This document shows positions 1 to 6,336 of a stretch of DNA of 12,708 nt, one piece after another. The stretch is from positions 1-12,708 of the forward strand of contig CABTZX010000040.1 of NCBI GenBank assembly GCA_902489445.1. The letters are read 5' to 3'. Origin of the DNA: an uncultured Bacteroidales bacterium. GTDB taxonomy: Bacteria; Bacteroidota; Bacteroidia; Bacteroidales; Porphyromonadaceae. Both the position numbers and the translations under genes were made by a program. Within the stretch, counting starts at the first letter, position 1. The number at the start of each line of letters is the position of its first letter. The notes under the pieces are model-generated. The model was given only the letters and a program-made list of their open reading frames with translations, made no database searches and had not been told where the DNA came from.

Positions 1-197
1 CCCCCTCCGCAGCGCACCTTCGCTCCCGCGTCTGCACACTTTCTCACTCACACACCATACGCACACCACCCCCGCAGCGCACCTTCGTGCCCTTTTCTGC
101 GGAGGGGACGGTGCGCTTGTACGATGGGAACGGAGCGGTTCTCCCATACGAACAAATCGTTGTTCCTATGCTGTCCGAGCGTTTGTTCGGAGGTGTC

Positions 198-308
198 TGG
201 GAAAAGTCTATAGGGTGTCCGAGGAAAGTCTATAGAGTTTTTCCAAAAAGTCTATAGAGTTTTCCGAGAAAGTCTATAGAGTATTTTCAGAAAGTCTATA
301 GAGTTTTC
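198..308 (+). repeat. Five-unit CTATAG tandem array (copy 1)
   Basis: CTATAG occurs at 208, 230, 252, 274 and 296, each exactly 22 bp apart. The unit is close to GAAAGTCTATAGAGTTTTCC, itself an imperfect palindrome around the TA-rich centre. The first unit is the most divergent (CTATAGGG). The spacing of about two helical turns places the centres on roughly the same face of the DNA. Confidence 0.95.
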
Positions 309-383
309 TCCGACCGCACTATACAAACGCTCCGTTTCCTCCCATCCTCGGCTCTGATAGTATGGGAGGAGCGGGGCAACGGA

Positions 384-504
384 TCGGGAGCGGTCGGGAC
401 GAGGGTAGGGAGCCGTCGGGGCGAAGGAAGGGGGTAGTCGGGGCGAAGGAAGGGGGTAGTCGGGGCGAGGGTAGGGAGCGGTCGGGGTGAAGGTAGGGCG
501 CAGT
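384..504 (+). repeat. GC-rich 22-bp tandem array next to the mutS stop codon
   Basis: Five units start with CGGG at 395, 417, 439, 461 and 483. Two middle units are almost identical, containing GGGGCGAAGGAAGGGGGTAG. The array continues the 22-bp register of the CTATAG array and runs into the stop codon of mutS (504-506). The + strand has repeated runs of four to five G, so a G-quadruplex is conceivable on the strand that is the template for mutS. Confidence 0.9.
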
Positions 505-3188
505 TAGTATTTGTTGAGGATTGCTTTCAGTCGGCTCAGCGTGTTAAGCGCCTCTAAGGGTGTCATGGAATTGATATCGGTAGCCTGCAGTTCGTCACGG
601 AGAGCGAGCAGTTGCGGATCGGATATATCAAAAAGCGATAGGCTGAAGCCATCTTCTCGGCGCGTTTTAGGCTGTTTATTGCTGCGTTTAGCACCTTTGG
701 GCAGCTTTACATCTAAGTTTCCGCCCACGCGTTCGGATTCGAGCGAACGCAATATATCCTTGGCGCGAGCCACCACGGGTGCCGGCAAGCCCGCCAACTT
801 AGCCACCTCAATACCGAAACTGTGCTCATTGCTGCCCGCCACCAGCTTGCGCAGGAAAATCATCTCCCCATCCACCTCCTTGGCCGATACATTAAAGTTG
901 TACACATTAGGGAGCGCATCCGCCAATTCGTTTAGTTCGTGGTAATGCGTGGCAAAGAGCGTTTTGGGCTTCAAACCGGCTCTGTTGTGCAGATATTCCA
1001 CAATTGCCCAGGCGATGGAGATACCGTCAAACGTACTGGTACCGCGCCCCAGCTCGTCAAAGAGCACAAGGCTGCGCGGCGTGAGATTATTGATGATGTT
1101 CGCCGCTTCCTGCATTTCTACCATAAAGGTAGATTCGCCGGAGGAAATGTTGTCTGATGCGCCCACGCGGGTAAAGATGGCGTCCACCATACCTATGGAT
1201 GCGGCATCCGCCGGCACGAAGGAGCCTATTTGGGCCATTAGCGTTATGAGCGCGGTTTGACGCAGGAGGGCGCTCTTACCGCTCATATTCGGCCCCGTAA
1301 CAAGCATGATTTGGCAGCCATCGTTATCCAGATGCACCGTGTTGGGGATATAGGCTTCGTGTGGTGGTAACTGACGTTCGATCACGGGATGACGCCCTTC
1401 CACGATATCGATTCGGTAGCTGTCGTCCACCGTCGGCATACGATAGTCGTACTCGGAGGCGACTACCGCAAAAGCGGCAAGCACGTCGATTACCGCTAAG
1501 GCGCTACAAGTTTGCTGTAGCGATTGGATGTAAGGCTGAACCGCTTCGACCAATTCGCTGAAAAAGCGCGTTTCCAGCTCCAGAATGCGTTGCTCGGCGC
1601 CAACGATCTTATCCTCGTATTCCTTCAATTCCTCGGTGATGTAGCGCTCACTGCTCACGAGTGTTTGCTTGCGGATCCACTCGGGCGGCACCTTGGATTT
1701 GTAGGTATTGCGCACCTCCAGGTAATAGCCGAAAACGTTGTTAAAGCCTATTTTGAGGCTGGCGATACCGGTGCGCTCGCTTTCGCGCTGTTGCATTTCG
1801 AGCAAATACTCCTTGCCGTGCTCGGAAAGCCGCCTCAGATCGTCGAGTTCTTCGTTAAATCCGTCCGCAATGGTATGCCGTTCCTTGGACGGGGTTACGG
1901 GTGGGTCCGGTGCTAATTGATAGCGAATTCGCGCGGAAAGATCGGGGAGCGGGTCGATTCGCTGCGCCACTTCGGTCAGTTCGGCACAGCCCGAGGCGAT
2001 GAGCTGCTCCTTAAGCGGCGCGAGCGCCTCCAATGCGTTGCAAAGCGCCTCTACCTGACGCGGATTGGTACGACGCATGGCAATGCGCGCCACGGTGCGT
2101 TCCAAATCGCCCACAAGGCTGGCGCCGCTGCGCGAATTGGTAAAGGTTTCTAACGAAGCAGTATTGCGGAAAAAGAAGTCAACTATCCTTTGCCGCCACT
2201 GAATGGGGGCTACGCTCTTTAGCGGGAAGCGAACCCATTCGCGGAGCAAACGCCCGCCCATCGGCGTAACTGTTTCGTCAAGAACAGAAAGCAGGCTTTT
2301 GCCGCCCGGATGCATCGATTCGAGCAATTCGAGGCTATAGACGGTGAAGCCGTCCAAACGCATGCGGTCCGATTCATCGATGCGGCGGAGCGAATTGATG
2401 TGCCCTAAACTGCCGTGGCGCGTTACGTCCAAATAGTTGAGCACGGCACCGGCGGCTGTGGCTGCCAAGGGATATTCCTCCAAGCCGAACCCTTTGAGTG
2501 AAAGAACCTTAAAGTGGCGCAGTAGCCGATCACGGTTATTGCTTTCGTTAAAGTACCAATCGTCCGCTTTGTAGAGGAAGGTTTCGTAGTCGAAAAGTGC
2601 GGTAAAACGGTCGTGAAGTGCGAAGGAAACGATCACCTCCTTAGGGCGATATGCGGCAAAAAGCTTGCGCATATAGTCAATATTCCCCTCTGCTGCCAAG
2701 TAGAGCCCGGTAGACACATCCATAAAGGAAACCCCGTAGAGTTTTTGCTTCTCATTCTCGATTATGGCAGCCAGATAGCTGTTTTCCTTGTTTTCCAATA
2801 CGGATTCCTCCACGGCGGTACCGGGAGTAACCAGCTCAGTTATACCGCGTTTGACCAATTTGGTGGTGAGCTTTGGATCTTCGAGCTGATCACATATTGC
2901 CACACGTTTCCCGGCACGCACCAATCGGGGCAGATAGGTATCCACGGCATGATGGGGAAAACCCGCCAAATCGACCCCAGCGGCGCCACCGTTGCTCCGT
3001 TTGGTCAGGGTAAGACCCAGCAGGCGCGACGCTTCCACGGCATCCTCCGCAAAGGTTTCGTAGAAGTCTCCCACCCGAAAGAGCAGGATGGCATCCGGAT
3101 ACTTCTGCTTAATGCGGTAGAACTGCCGCATCATAGGCGTATCGGCGCTGCGTAGTTTTTCTTTCTTATTGTCGTCTGCTTCTGCCAT
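504..3188 (-). CDS. mutS: DNA mismatch repair protein MutS
   Basis: MutS binds base mismatches and small insertion/deletion loops as a clamp and recruits MutL using ATP. The 894-residue product has the whole family layout. The mismatch-reading Phe-x-Glu is F42-Y43-E44 in GDFYETF. The Walker A loop GPNMSGKS is at 632-639. Walker B LVLFDELGRGTS is at 707-718 (D711, E712). The ATHYHEL motif is at 746-752 (H748). A helix-turn-helix dimer region GIEVAKLAGLP lies near 792-802, and the C-terminal tail ends with a short MTPLEALN helix. Length is slightly above the usual 850-880. The ATG at 3188 is the only good start: the frame upstream soon meets a TGA. No Shine-Dalgarno lies at normal distance (see leader). 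The gene appears monocistronic, with a repeat array starting at its stop codon. Identification is secure from the motifs. Confidence 0.98.
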   Translation of the reverse strand: MAEADDNKKEKLRSADTPMMRQFYRIKQKYPDAILLFRVGDFYETFAEDAVEASRLLGLTLTKRSNGGAAGVDLAGFPHHAVDTYLPRLVRAGKRVAICDQLEDPKLTTKLVKRGITELVTPGTAVEESVLENKENSYLAAIIENEKQKLYGVSFMDVSTGLYLAAEGNIDYMRKLFAAYRPKEVIVSFALHDRFTALFDYETFLYKADDWYFNESNNRDRLLRHFKVLSLKGFGLEEYPLAATAAGAVLNYLDVTRHGSLGHINSLRRIDESDRMRLDGFTVYSLELLESMHPGGKSLLSVLDETVTPMGGRLLREWVRFPLKSVAPIQWRQRIVDFFFRNTASLETFTNSRSGASLVGDLERTVARIAMRRTNPRQVEALCNALEALAPLKEQLIASGCAELTEVAQRIDPLPDLSARIRYQLAPDPPVTPSKERHTIADGFNEELDDLRRLSEHGKEYLLEMQQRESERTGIASLKIGFNNVFGYYLEVRNTYKSKVPPEWIRKQTLVSSERYITEELKEYEDKIVGAEQRILELETRFFSELVEAVQPYIQSLQQTCSALAVIDVLAAFAVVASEYDYRMPTVDDSYRIDIVEGRHPVIERQLPPHEAYIPNTVHLDNDGCQIMLVTGPNMSGKSALLRQTALITLMAQIGSFVPADAASIGMVDAIFTRVGASDNISSGESTFMVEMQEAANIINNLTPRSLVLFDELGRGTSTFDGISIAWAIVEYLHNRAGLKPKTLFATHYHELNELADALPNVYNFNVSAKEVDGEMIFLRKLVAGSNEHSFGIEVAKLAGLPAPVVARAKDILRSLESERVGGNLDVKLPKGAKRSNKQPKTRREDGFSLSLFDISDPQLLALRDELQATDINSMTPLEALNTLSRLKAILNKY

Positions 3189-3225
3189 CGTTTCCGCTAC
3201 GGAAGTGCGCTTTGTTGCACCTCCT
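3189..3225 (-). promoter_or_regulatory. mutS leader: distal Shine-Dalgarno and hairpin before the start
   Basis: On the mutS strand a perfect AGGAGGT lies at 3225-3219, about 30 nt before the ATG and with no other start codon near it. Between the two is a hairpin TTCCG-TAG-CGGAA (3204-3192) that ends three bases before the ATG. Folding of the hairpin would bring the AGGAGGT closer to the start codon. The use of this arrangement is an inference. Confidence 0.4.
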
Positions 3226-3234
3226 CACATCCTG

Positions 3235-3242
3235 CAAAGATA
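3235..3242 (-). promoter_or_regulatory. mutS promoter, -7 box TATCTTTG
   Basis: Reading the minus strand, TATCTTTG fits the Bacteroidetes -7 consensus TAnnTTTG, within the longer string TTTGCTATCTTTGCA. It predicts a start of transcription near 3228 and a leader of about 40 nt. No clear -33 TTG is seen. Confidence 0.7.
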
Positions 3243-3322
3243 GCAAATGAATGCCGAAAGGAAATGCATTCTCTCTGCCGTATATCTATACCAATCGGTT
3301 AGGGTAGAGGTGAGTTACAGAA

Positions 3323-3354
3323 TTTGGATGGGTCAAACGAATTCGCTACCTTTG
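3323..3354 (+). promoter_or_regulatory. tRNA-His promoter, TTTG-N20-TACCTTTG
   Basis: A -33 box TTTG (3323-3326) and a -7 box TACCTTTG (3347-3354) are separated by 20 bases, the canonical Bacteroidetes arrangement. The -7 box is part of TTCGCTACCTTTGC. Transcription would start near 3360, some 37 nt before the mature tRNA. It is back to back with the mutS promoter about 100 bp away. Confidence 0.8.
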
Positions 3355-3396
3355 CACCGCTCATTAGGGGTATTGCTGTCCAAAGGCAGCAGTGAT

Positions 3397-3473
3397 GGTG
3401 GTCATAGTTCAGCTGGTAGAGCACCAGATTGTGGTTCTGGTTGTCGTGGGTTCGAGTCCCACTGGCCACCCCA
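3397..3473 (+). tRNA. tRNA-His (anticodon GTG)
   Basis: The cloverleaf is complete. The acceptor stem GTGGTCA (3398-3404) pairs with TGGCCAC (3463-3469). The extra G at 3397 faces C at 3470, the G(-1):C73 pair that marks tRNA-His. The D stem is GTTC/GAGC. The anticodon stem CCAGA/TCTGG holds the loop TTGTGGT with anticodon GTG at 3431-3433. The T arm is GTGGG-TTCGAGT-CCCAC. CCA is encoded at 3471-3473. Confidence 0.97.
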
Positions 3474-3499
3474 ATTGTTGAGTGGTAAAAGGTGATAGT

Positions 3500-3537
3500 G
3501 AGGAAGCGGATGGGGGTTTATCCGCTTCCTCTTTTTT
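3500..3537 (+). terminator. Rho-independent terminator after tRNA-His
   Basis: The arms GAGGAAGCGGA (3500-3510) and TCCGCTTCCTC (3521-3531) pair perfectly over 11 bp, or 12 with T3511-A3520. The loop is short and six T follow (3532-3537). It should separate the tRNA from the downstream gene. Confidence 0.93.
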
Positions 3538-3602
3538 GTTCAGAGCCGTTTCCCCTCCTTTGTGAGCGTGGCTTTTTGCCTTTTGGGGGTTGATTACTTA
3601 TT

Positions 3603-4226
3603 ATGGTTCGTATGTTGTTGAGAGATAGTTACTATACGATTGAGCAAAGCAGCGAGGCGCGTTACACCACGCAACGCAGCCGTTTCATCGGCTTTGCACG
3701 TTCTGTATCGGACGAAGTTGCGGCAAAGGAGTTGATCGCTGCATTCCGAAAGCAGTTTTACGATGCTACGCACGTGGCATGGGCTTATGCGATTGGGATC
3801 GAACGAGAGCCGAATCGGATGAACGATGACGGAGAACCGAGCGGAACGGCCGGGCGACCTATTTACGGCGCTATACAGTCGGTTGACGTAAGTGATGTAC
3901 TTGTGGCGGCGGTTCGCTATTTCGGCGGGGTAAAACTGGGCACCTCCGGGCTTATCGAGGCGTACGGCACAACCGCCCGAATGGCGCTGGAGGCGGCTTC
4001 CAAGCGTGAAATTATACTCAAAAAGCGGTTACTTGTTCGCTTTAATCCGGAGCTGACGGGAATTGTGATGAATCGGATTCGCTCCGCCGGGGGCGAGATT
4101 GTGGAGCAGGGCTATGAGGATGGCTGTTCGCTCCTCACCATATTGCTTCGTGAGCGGGAAGTTCCTTCCCTAAAAGAGTCGGTGGGTGCGCTCTACGGAG
4201 TATCCCTTTCCGTACACAACGACTGA
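3603..4226 (+). CDS. YigZ/IMPACT family protein
   Basis: This 207-residue protein belongs to the YigZ/IMPACT (UPF0029) family. Its N-terminal domain carries the family signature: THVAWAY (56-62), NDDGEPSGTAGRPIYGAI (74-91) and RYFGGVKLGTSGLIEAYG (105-122). The C-terminal part (about 140-207) fits the small ferredoxin-like domain of bacterial members. The bacterial role is not settled; the eukaryotic relative IMPACT modulates translation stress signalling through Gcn1, and nothing here shows a comparable role. The ATG at 3603 was taken, but Met4 (3612) is an equally plausible start; neither has a clear Shine-Dalgarno at proper spacing. A weak -7-like CTCCTTTG (3555-3562) could serve as promoter, since the strong tRNA terminator lies upstream. 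The gene seems to stand alone and converges on rnhB. Confidence 0.93.
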   Translation: MVRMLLRDSYYTIEQSSEARYTTQRSRFIGFARSVSDEVAAKELIAAFRKQFYDATHVAWAYAIGIEREPNRMNDDGEPSGTAGRPIYGAIQSVDVSDVLVAAVRYFGGVKLGTSGLIEAYGTTARMALEAASKREIILKKRLLVRFNPELTGIVMNRIRSAGGEIVEQGYEDGCSLLTILLREREVPSLKESVGALYGVSLSVHND

Positions 4227-4237
4227 CGTGCCTCGGC

Positions 4238-4265
4238 AGTGGAGGGCTGCTTTAGCTCCTCCGCT
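4238..4265 (+). other. Hairpin just downstream of the yigZ-family stop
   Basis: AGTGGAGG (4238-4245) can pair with CCTCCGCT (4258-4265) with one G-T pair, extended by GCT/AGC around a five-base loop. There is no T run, so it is not a classic terminator; it could protect the 3' end of the transcript. Confidence 0.45.
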
Positions 4266-4302
4266 ATGCTCCTCATTATCGGTTGCTGTAATCCTTCGGG
4301 AA

Positions 4303-4386
4303 AATAGGTATATAAGTTTCATCGGAAAGGTATATAGGTTTCGGGCGATATGTATATACCTTTCATTCGAAACGTATATACCTTTT
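4303..4386. repeat. 84-bp extended palindrome made of four 22-bp GTATATA units
   Basis: GTATATA occurs at 4308, 4330, 4352 and 4374, exactly 22 bp apart. The four units are arranged two forward and two reversed, so the block is symmetric around 4344.5. GAAAGGTATATA (4325-4336) matches TATATACCTTTC (4353-4364), GTTTC (4316-4320) matches GAAAC (4369-4373), and AGGTATATA (4306-4314) matches TATATACCT (4375-4383). It lies between the convergent yigZ-family gene and rnhB. It could form a cruciform or a long RNA hairpin in either transcript, perhaps as a bidirectional transcript end, though there is no long T run. Confidence 0.9.
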
Positions 4387-4428
4387 GCGAAGAGCCTTTA
4401 GCTCGTTATGAGCGAACGGTGCGGCTCG

Positions 4429-5046
4429 CTAATCCACTCTATCGGATGAGTCAAAAAGAGGCTCCCCGGGCAGGCAATGAAATGTCTTGCGGTGATAGGG
4501 CGATAAGCCGTATTTTGCAATAGCCGAGCGGTGTGCCTTGGTGGGATAACCGGCGTTGTGCGCCCACCCGTATTGCGGATACGCGGCATCCAAGCGGTGC
4601 ATATAGGCATCACGATGCGTTTTGGCTAAAACAGAGGCGGCTGCGATGGAAACGTAGGTGGCATCCCCCTTGACGAGGCAATGGTGCGGAATGCCCGGAT
4701 AGGGGGTGAAGCGATTGCCGTCTATTAGGAGCCGTTGGGGCACGATGCGGAGCGCGCTAACGGCACGATGCATCGCAAGGAATGATGCGTATAGTACATT
4801 GAACCGATCCACCTCCTCGATGGTTGCCACGCCTACCGCCCACGCTACTGCTTCCTGCTCGATAATGCGCCGCAGCTCCTCCCTTTTGCGTGCGGTTAAC
4901 TGCTTCGAATCGTTAATCCCGGGGAGCGGTTTGGCGGGATCCCATATTACGGCGGCGGCATATAGGTCACCGGCGAGGGCGCCTCTGCCGGCTTCGTCGC
5001 ATCCGGCTTCCGTAAGTCCGTCCGCAATATAGGTAGGGGCGAGCAT
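4429..5046 (-). CDS. rnhB: Ribonuclease HII
   Basis: RNase HII cuts the RNA strand of RNA-DNA hybrids and starts removal of single ribonucleotides embedded in DNA. The 205-residue product has the four acidic active-site residues in their normal context: D17 and E18 in CDEAGRG, D109 in LLIDGN, and D128 in VKGDATYVSIAAASVLAK. The GRG loop (20-22) and NDSKQL (45-50) are also typical. Length fits the family. The start ATG (5046-5044) overlaps the stop of sufS as TAATG and there is no Shine-Dalgarno, so translation is probably coupled to sufS. It is the second and last gene of that operon; no clear terminator follows, although the 84-bp palindrome lies about 45 bp beyond the stop. Confidence 0.97.
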   Translation of the reverse strand: MLAPTYIADGLTEAGCDEAGRGALAGDLYAAAVIWDPAKPLPGINDSKQLTARKREELRRIIEQEAVAWAVGVATIEEVDRFNVLYASFLAMHRAVSALRIVPQRLLIDGNRFTPYPGIPHHCLVKGDATYVSIAAASVLAKTHRDAYMHRLDAAYPQYGWAHNAGYPTKAHRSAIAKYGLSPYHRKTFHCLPGEPLFDSSDRVD

Positions 5047-6263
5047 TAACGATGCAGCATACGGACGGCTCTGCGCAGAGCCGCTACCAGTTGGCTTACC
5101 TCTTGCTCCGTGTTATAAATACCGATGGAAGCGCGAAGCGTGGAATTAACGCTGCAAGCCTCCATAAGCGGTTCGGCGCAATGATGACCGCTCCGCAGGG
5201 CAAAGCCCATTTCGTCCAATAAAAGTCCTAAATCGTAGGGGTGAACGCCATCACAAACGAACGTGACCACAGCCTCTTTCTCGGGCGCCGTACCCAGAAT
5301 TTCGATCTCCGGTATGGTAGATAATCCGTCGTTAAGGCATTGAAGCAGACGCTGTTCGTGCTGCATTATGGCATCAAAACCGATTCCTTCGATAAAATCC
5401 ACCGCTGAGGCGAGCGCAACGGACGAGATAAAGTCCGGCGTTCCGGCCTCAAATTTGTACGGTAATGGGGCAAAGGTGGTTCGTTCTATGGTCACTTTGT
5501 CGATCATTTCCCCTCCGAAAAAGAAAGGAGGCATCTTTTCGAGCAGAGATTTCTTCCCATAAAGGACGCCAATGCCGGTAGGTCCGTACATTTTATGACC
5601 CGAAAATGCGTAGAAATCAGCATCCAGTTCCTTCACATTAACCGGTCGATGCGCAATGGCCTGTGCACCGTCTAATACAACCACAGCCCCCGCTCTGTGC
5701 GCTTCAGCAATCAGCTCTTTCGCAGGGTTTACGGTTCCCAGCACATTGCTTACGTGCGCGAAGGCAACAATCTTGGGCTTTCGGGCAAGAAGCTCCGTAA
5801 ATGCGGAGCGATCCAACTCTCCTTTTGCTGTAAGCGGAACGACGCAAAAGGACGCTTTTTTGCGTAGCGCCAGCTGCTGCCAGGGAATAAAATCGGAATG
5901 GTGCTCCATCAGCGTTGTGACCACCGTATCGCCCTCTTGCAGAACCATCTCTCCATACGTATAGGCAACCATATTGAGTGAGGCGGTTGTTCCGGACGTA
6001 AAGATCACCTCCTCGGGAGCGGCGCCGATCCAATCCGCTATTCGCTTGCGTGCCGCTTCGTGCCGTTCGGTGGCTTCACGGCTCATCCGATACGTACCTC
6101 TGTGCACATTTGCGTTGCAGGTTTGGTATGCTTCCGAAAGGCTATCGATCACGCAGCGGGGCTTTTGTGTAGTGGCTGCGCTATCGAAATAGATAAATGG
6201 CGCGGGCGCTTGGCTCCATATGGGAAATTCCTTCCGTATATCCTCTATTTTGTTTGGGTTCAT
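5046..6263 (-). CDS. sufS: SufS-type cysteine desulfurase
   Basis: This PLP enzyme removes sulfur from cysteine, giving alanine and a persulfide for Fe-S cluster assembly. The 405-residue sequence has the class V aminotransferase fold. The PLP lysine is K224 in SGHKMYGPTG. H122 in MEHHSD and D198/Q201 in LDGAQA are the usual cofactor contacts. The catalytic cysteine is C362 in RSGHHCAEPLM, the group II (SufS/CsdA) form. R377 in TLRASI binds the substrate carboxylate. No sufB, sufC, sufD or sufE is adjacent; the partner gene is rnhB. Its promoter faces that of tRNA-Ala. CsdA-type desulfurases look similar, but the group II assignment is firm. The ATG at 6263 gives the standard N-terminus. Confidence 0.95.
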   Translation of the reverse strand: MNPNKIEDIRKEFPIWSQAPAPFIYFDSAATTQKPRCVIDSLSEAYQTCNANVHRGTYRMSREATERHEAARKRIADWIGAAPEEVIFTSGTTASLNMVAYTYGEMVLQEGDTVVTTLMEHHSDFIPWQQLALRKKASFCVVPLTAKGELDRSAFTELLARKPKIVAFAHVSNVLGTVNPAKELIAEAHRAGAVVVLDGAQAIAHRPVNVKELDADFYAFSGHKMYGPTGIGVLYGKKSLLEKMPPFFFGGEMIDKVTIERTTFAPLPYKFEAGTPDFISSVALASAVDFIEGIGFDAIMQHEQRLLQCLNDGLSTIPEIEILGTAPEKEAVVTFVCDGVHPYDLGLLLDEMGFALRSGHHCAEPLMEACSVNSTLRASIGIYNTEQEVSQLVAALRRAVRMLHR

Positions 6264-6284
6264 TGCTATTTTATCCCTACCTAT

Positions 6285-6302
6285 CGCAAAGTACGCTTTG
6301 CG
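6285..6302 (-). promoter_or_regulatory. Hairpin at the 5' end of the sufS leader
   Basis: CGCAAAG (6285-6291) and CTTTGCG (6296-6302) form a perfect 7-bp stem with a four-base loop. It lies between the predicted sufS transcription start (about 6301) and the ATG, so the transcript would begin almost directly with the hairpin. It could stabilise the mRNA or be an operator; which is not known. Confidence 0.5.
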
Positions 6303-6307
6303 AGGGG

Positions 6308-6315
6308 CAAAAGTA
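6308..6315 (-). promoter_or_regulatory. sufS-rnhB promoter, -7 box TACTTTTG
   Basis: On the minus strand TACTTTTG fits TAnnTTTG within ATTCGCTACTTTTGCC, the same extended context as the other promoters here. No clear -33 TTG is found at 19-21 bases. Transcription would start near 6301, giving a leader of about 38 nt. Confidence 0.65.
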
Positions 6316-6336
6316 GCGAATTATCTATTCTTTTGC

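Larger units (their letters stand above)
1..504 (+). repeat. Modular 22-bp-register repeat element, copy 1
   Basis: This stretch holds no convincing gene. It is a string of 22-bp units in one register. Six-base cores recur at 142 + 22k: TCCCAT (142), TCCTAT (164), TTCGGA (186), CTATAG five times (208, 230, 252, 274, 296), ACTATA (318), TCCCAT (340), ATGGGA (362), TCGGGA (384), TAGGGA (406), AAGGGG (428, 450), TAGGGA (472), TAGGGC (494). AGCGCA at 76 is also in register, and another AGCGCA at 11 is one base off. The inverted repeats CTCCCATAC (141-149) and GTATGGGAG (360-368) enclose 228 bp. Inside them GAGCGTTTGT (177-186) and ACAAACGCTC (323-332) enclose the CTATAG array. The whole left part is homologous, in reverse, to copy 2. 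The array ends on the last base of the mutS stop codon. It may be a miniature mobile element or a protein-binding array; function is unknown. Confidence 0.85.

Noticed and set aside
198..308. CRISPR array
   Set aside because: Units are contiguous 22-mers with no unique spacers of 30 bases or so, and no cas genes are near.
2335..2340. CTATAG inside mutS as a further array unit
   Set aside because: A single hexamer in coding sequence with no neighbours at 22-bp spacing.
2613..3155. Open frame of 180 codons antisense to mutS
   Set aside because: It is the complement of a well-conserved gene. MutS motifs fully explain the sequence.
3329..3341. 13-base match TGGGTCAAACGAA with the reverse strand at 12295-12307, in the tRNA-His promoter and the aroA leader
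   Set aside because: One or two 13-base matches are expected by chance in a window of this size on both strands.
3247..3495. Open frame of 82 codons over tRNA-His
   Set aside because: It runs through the promoter and the tRNA gene and has no family features.
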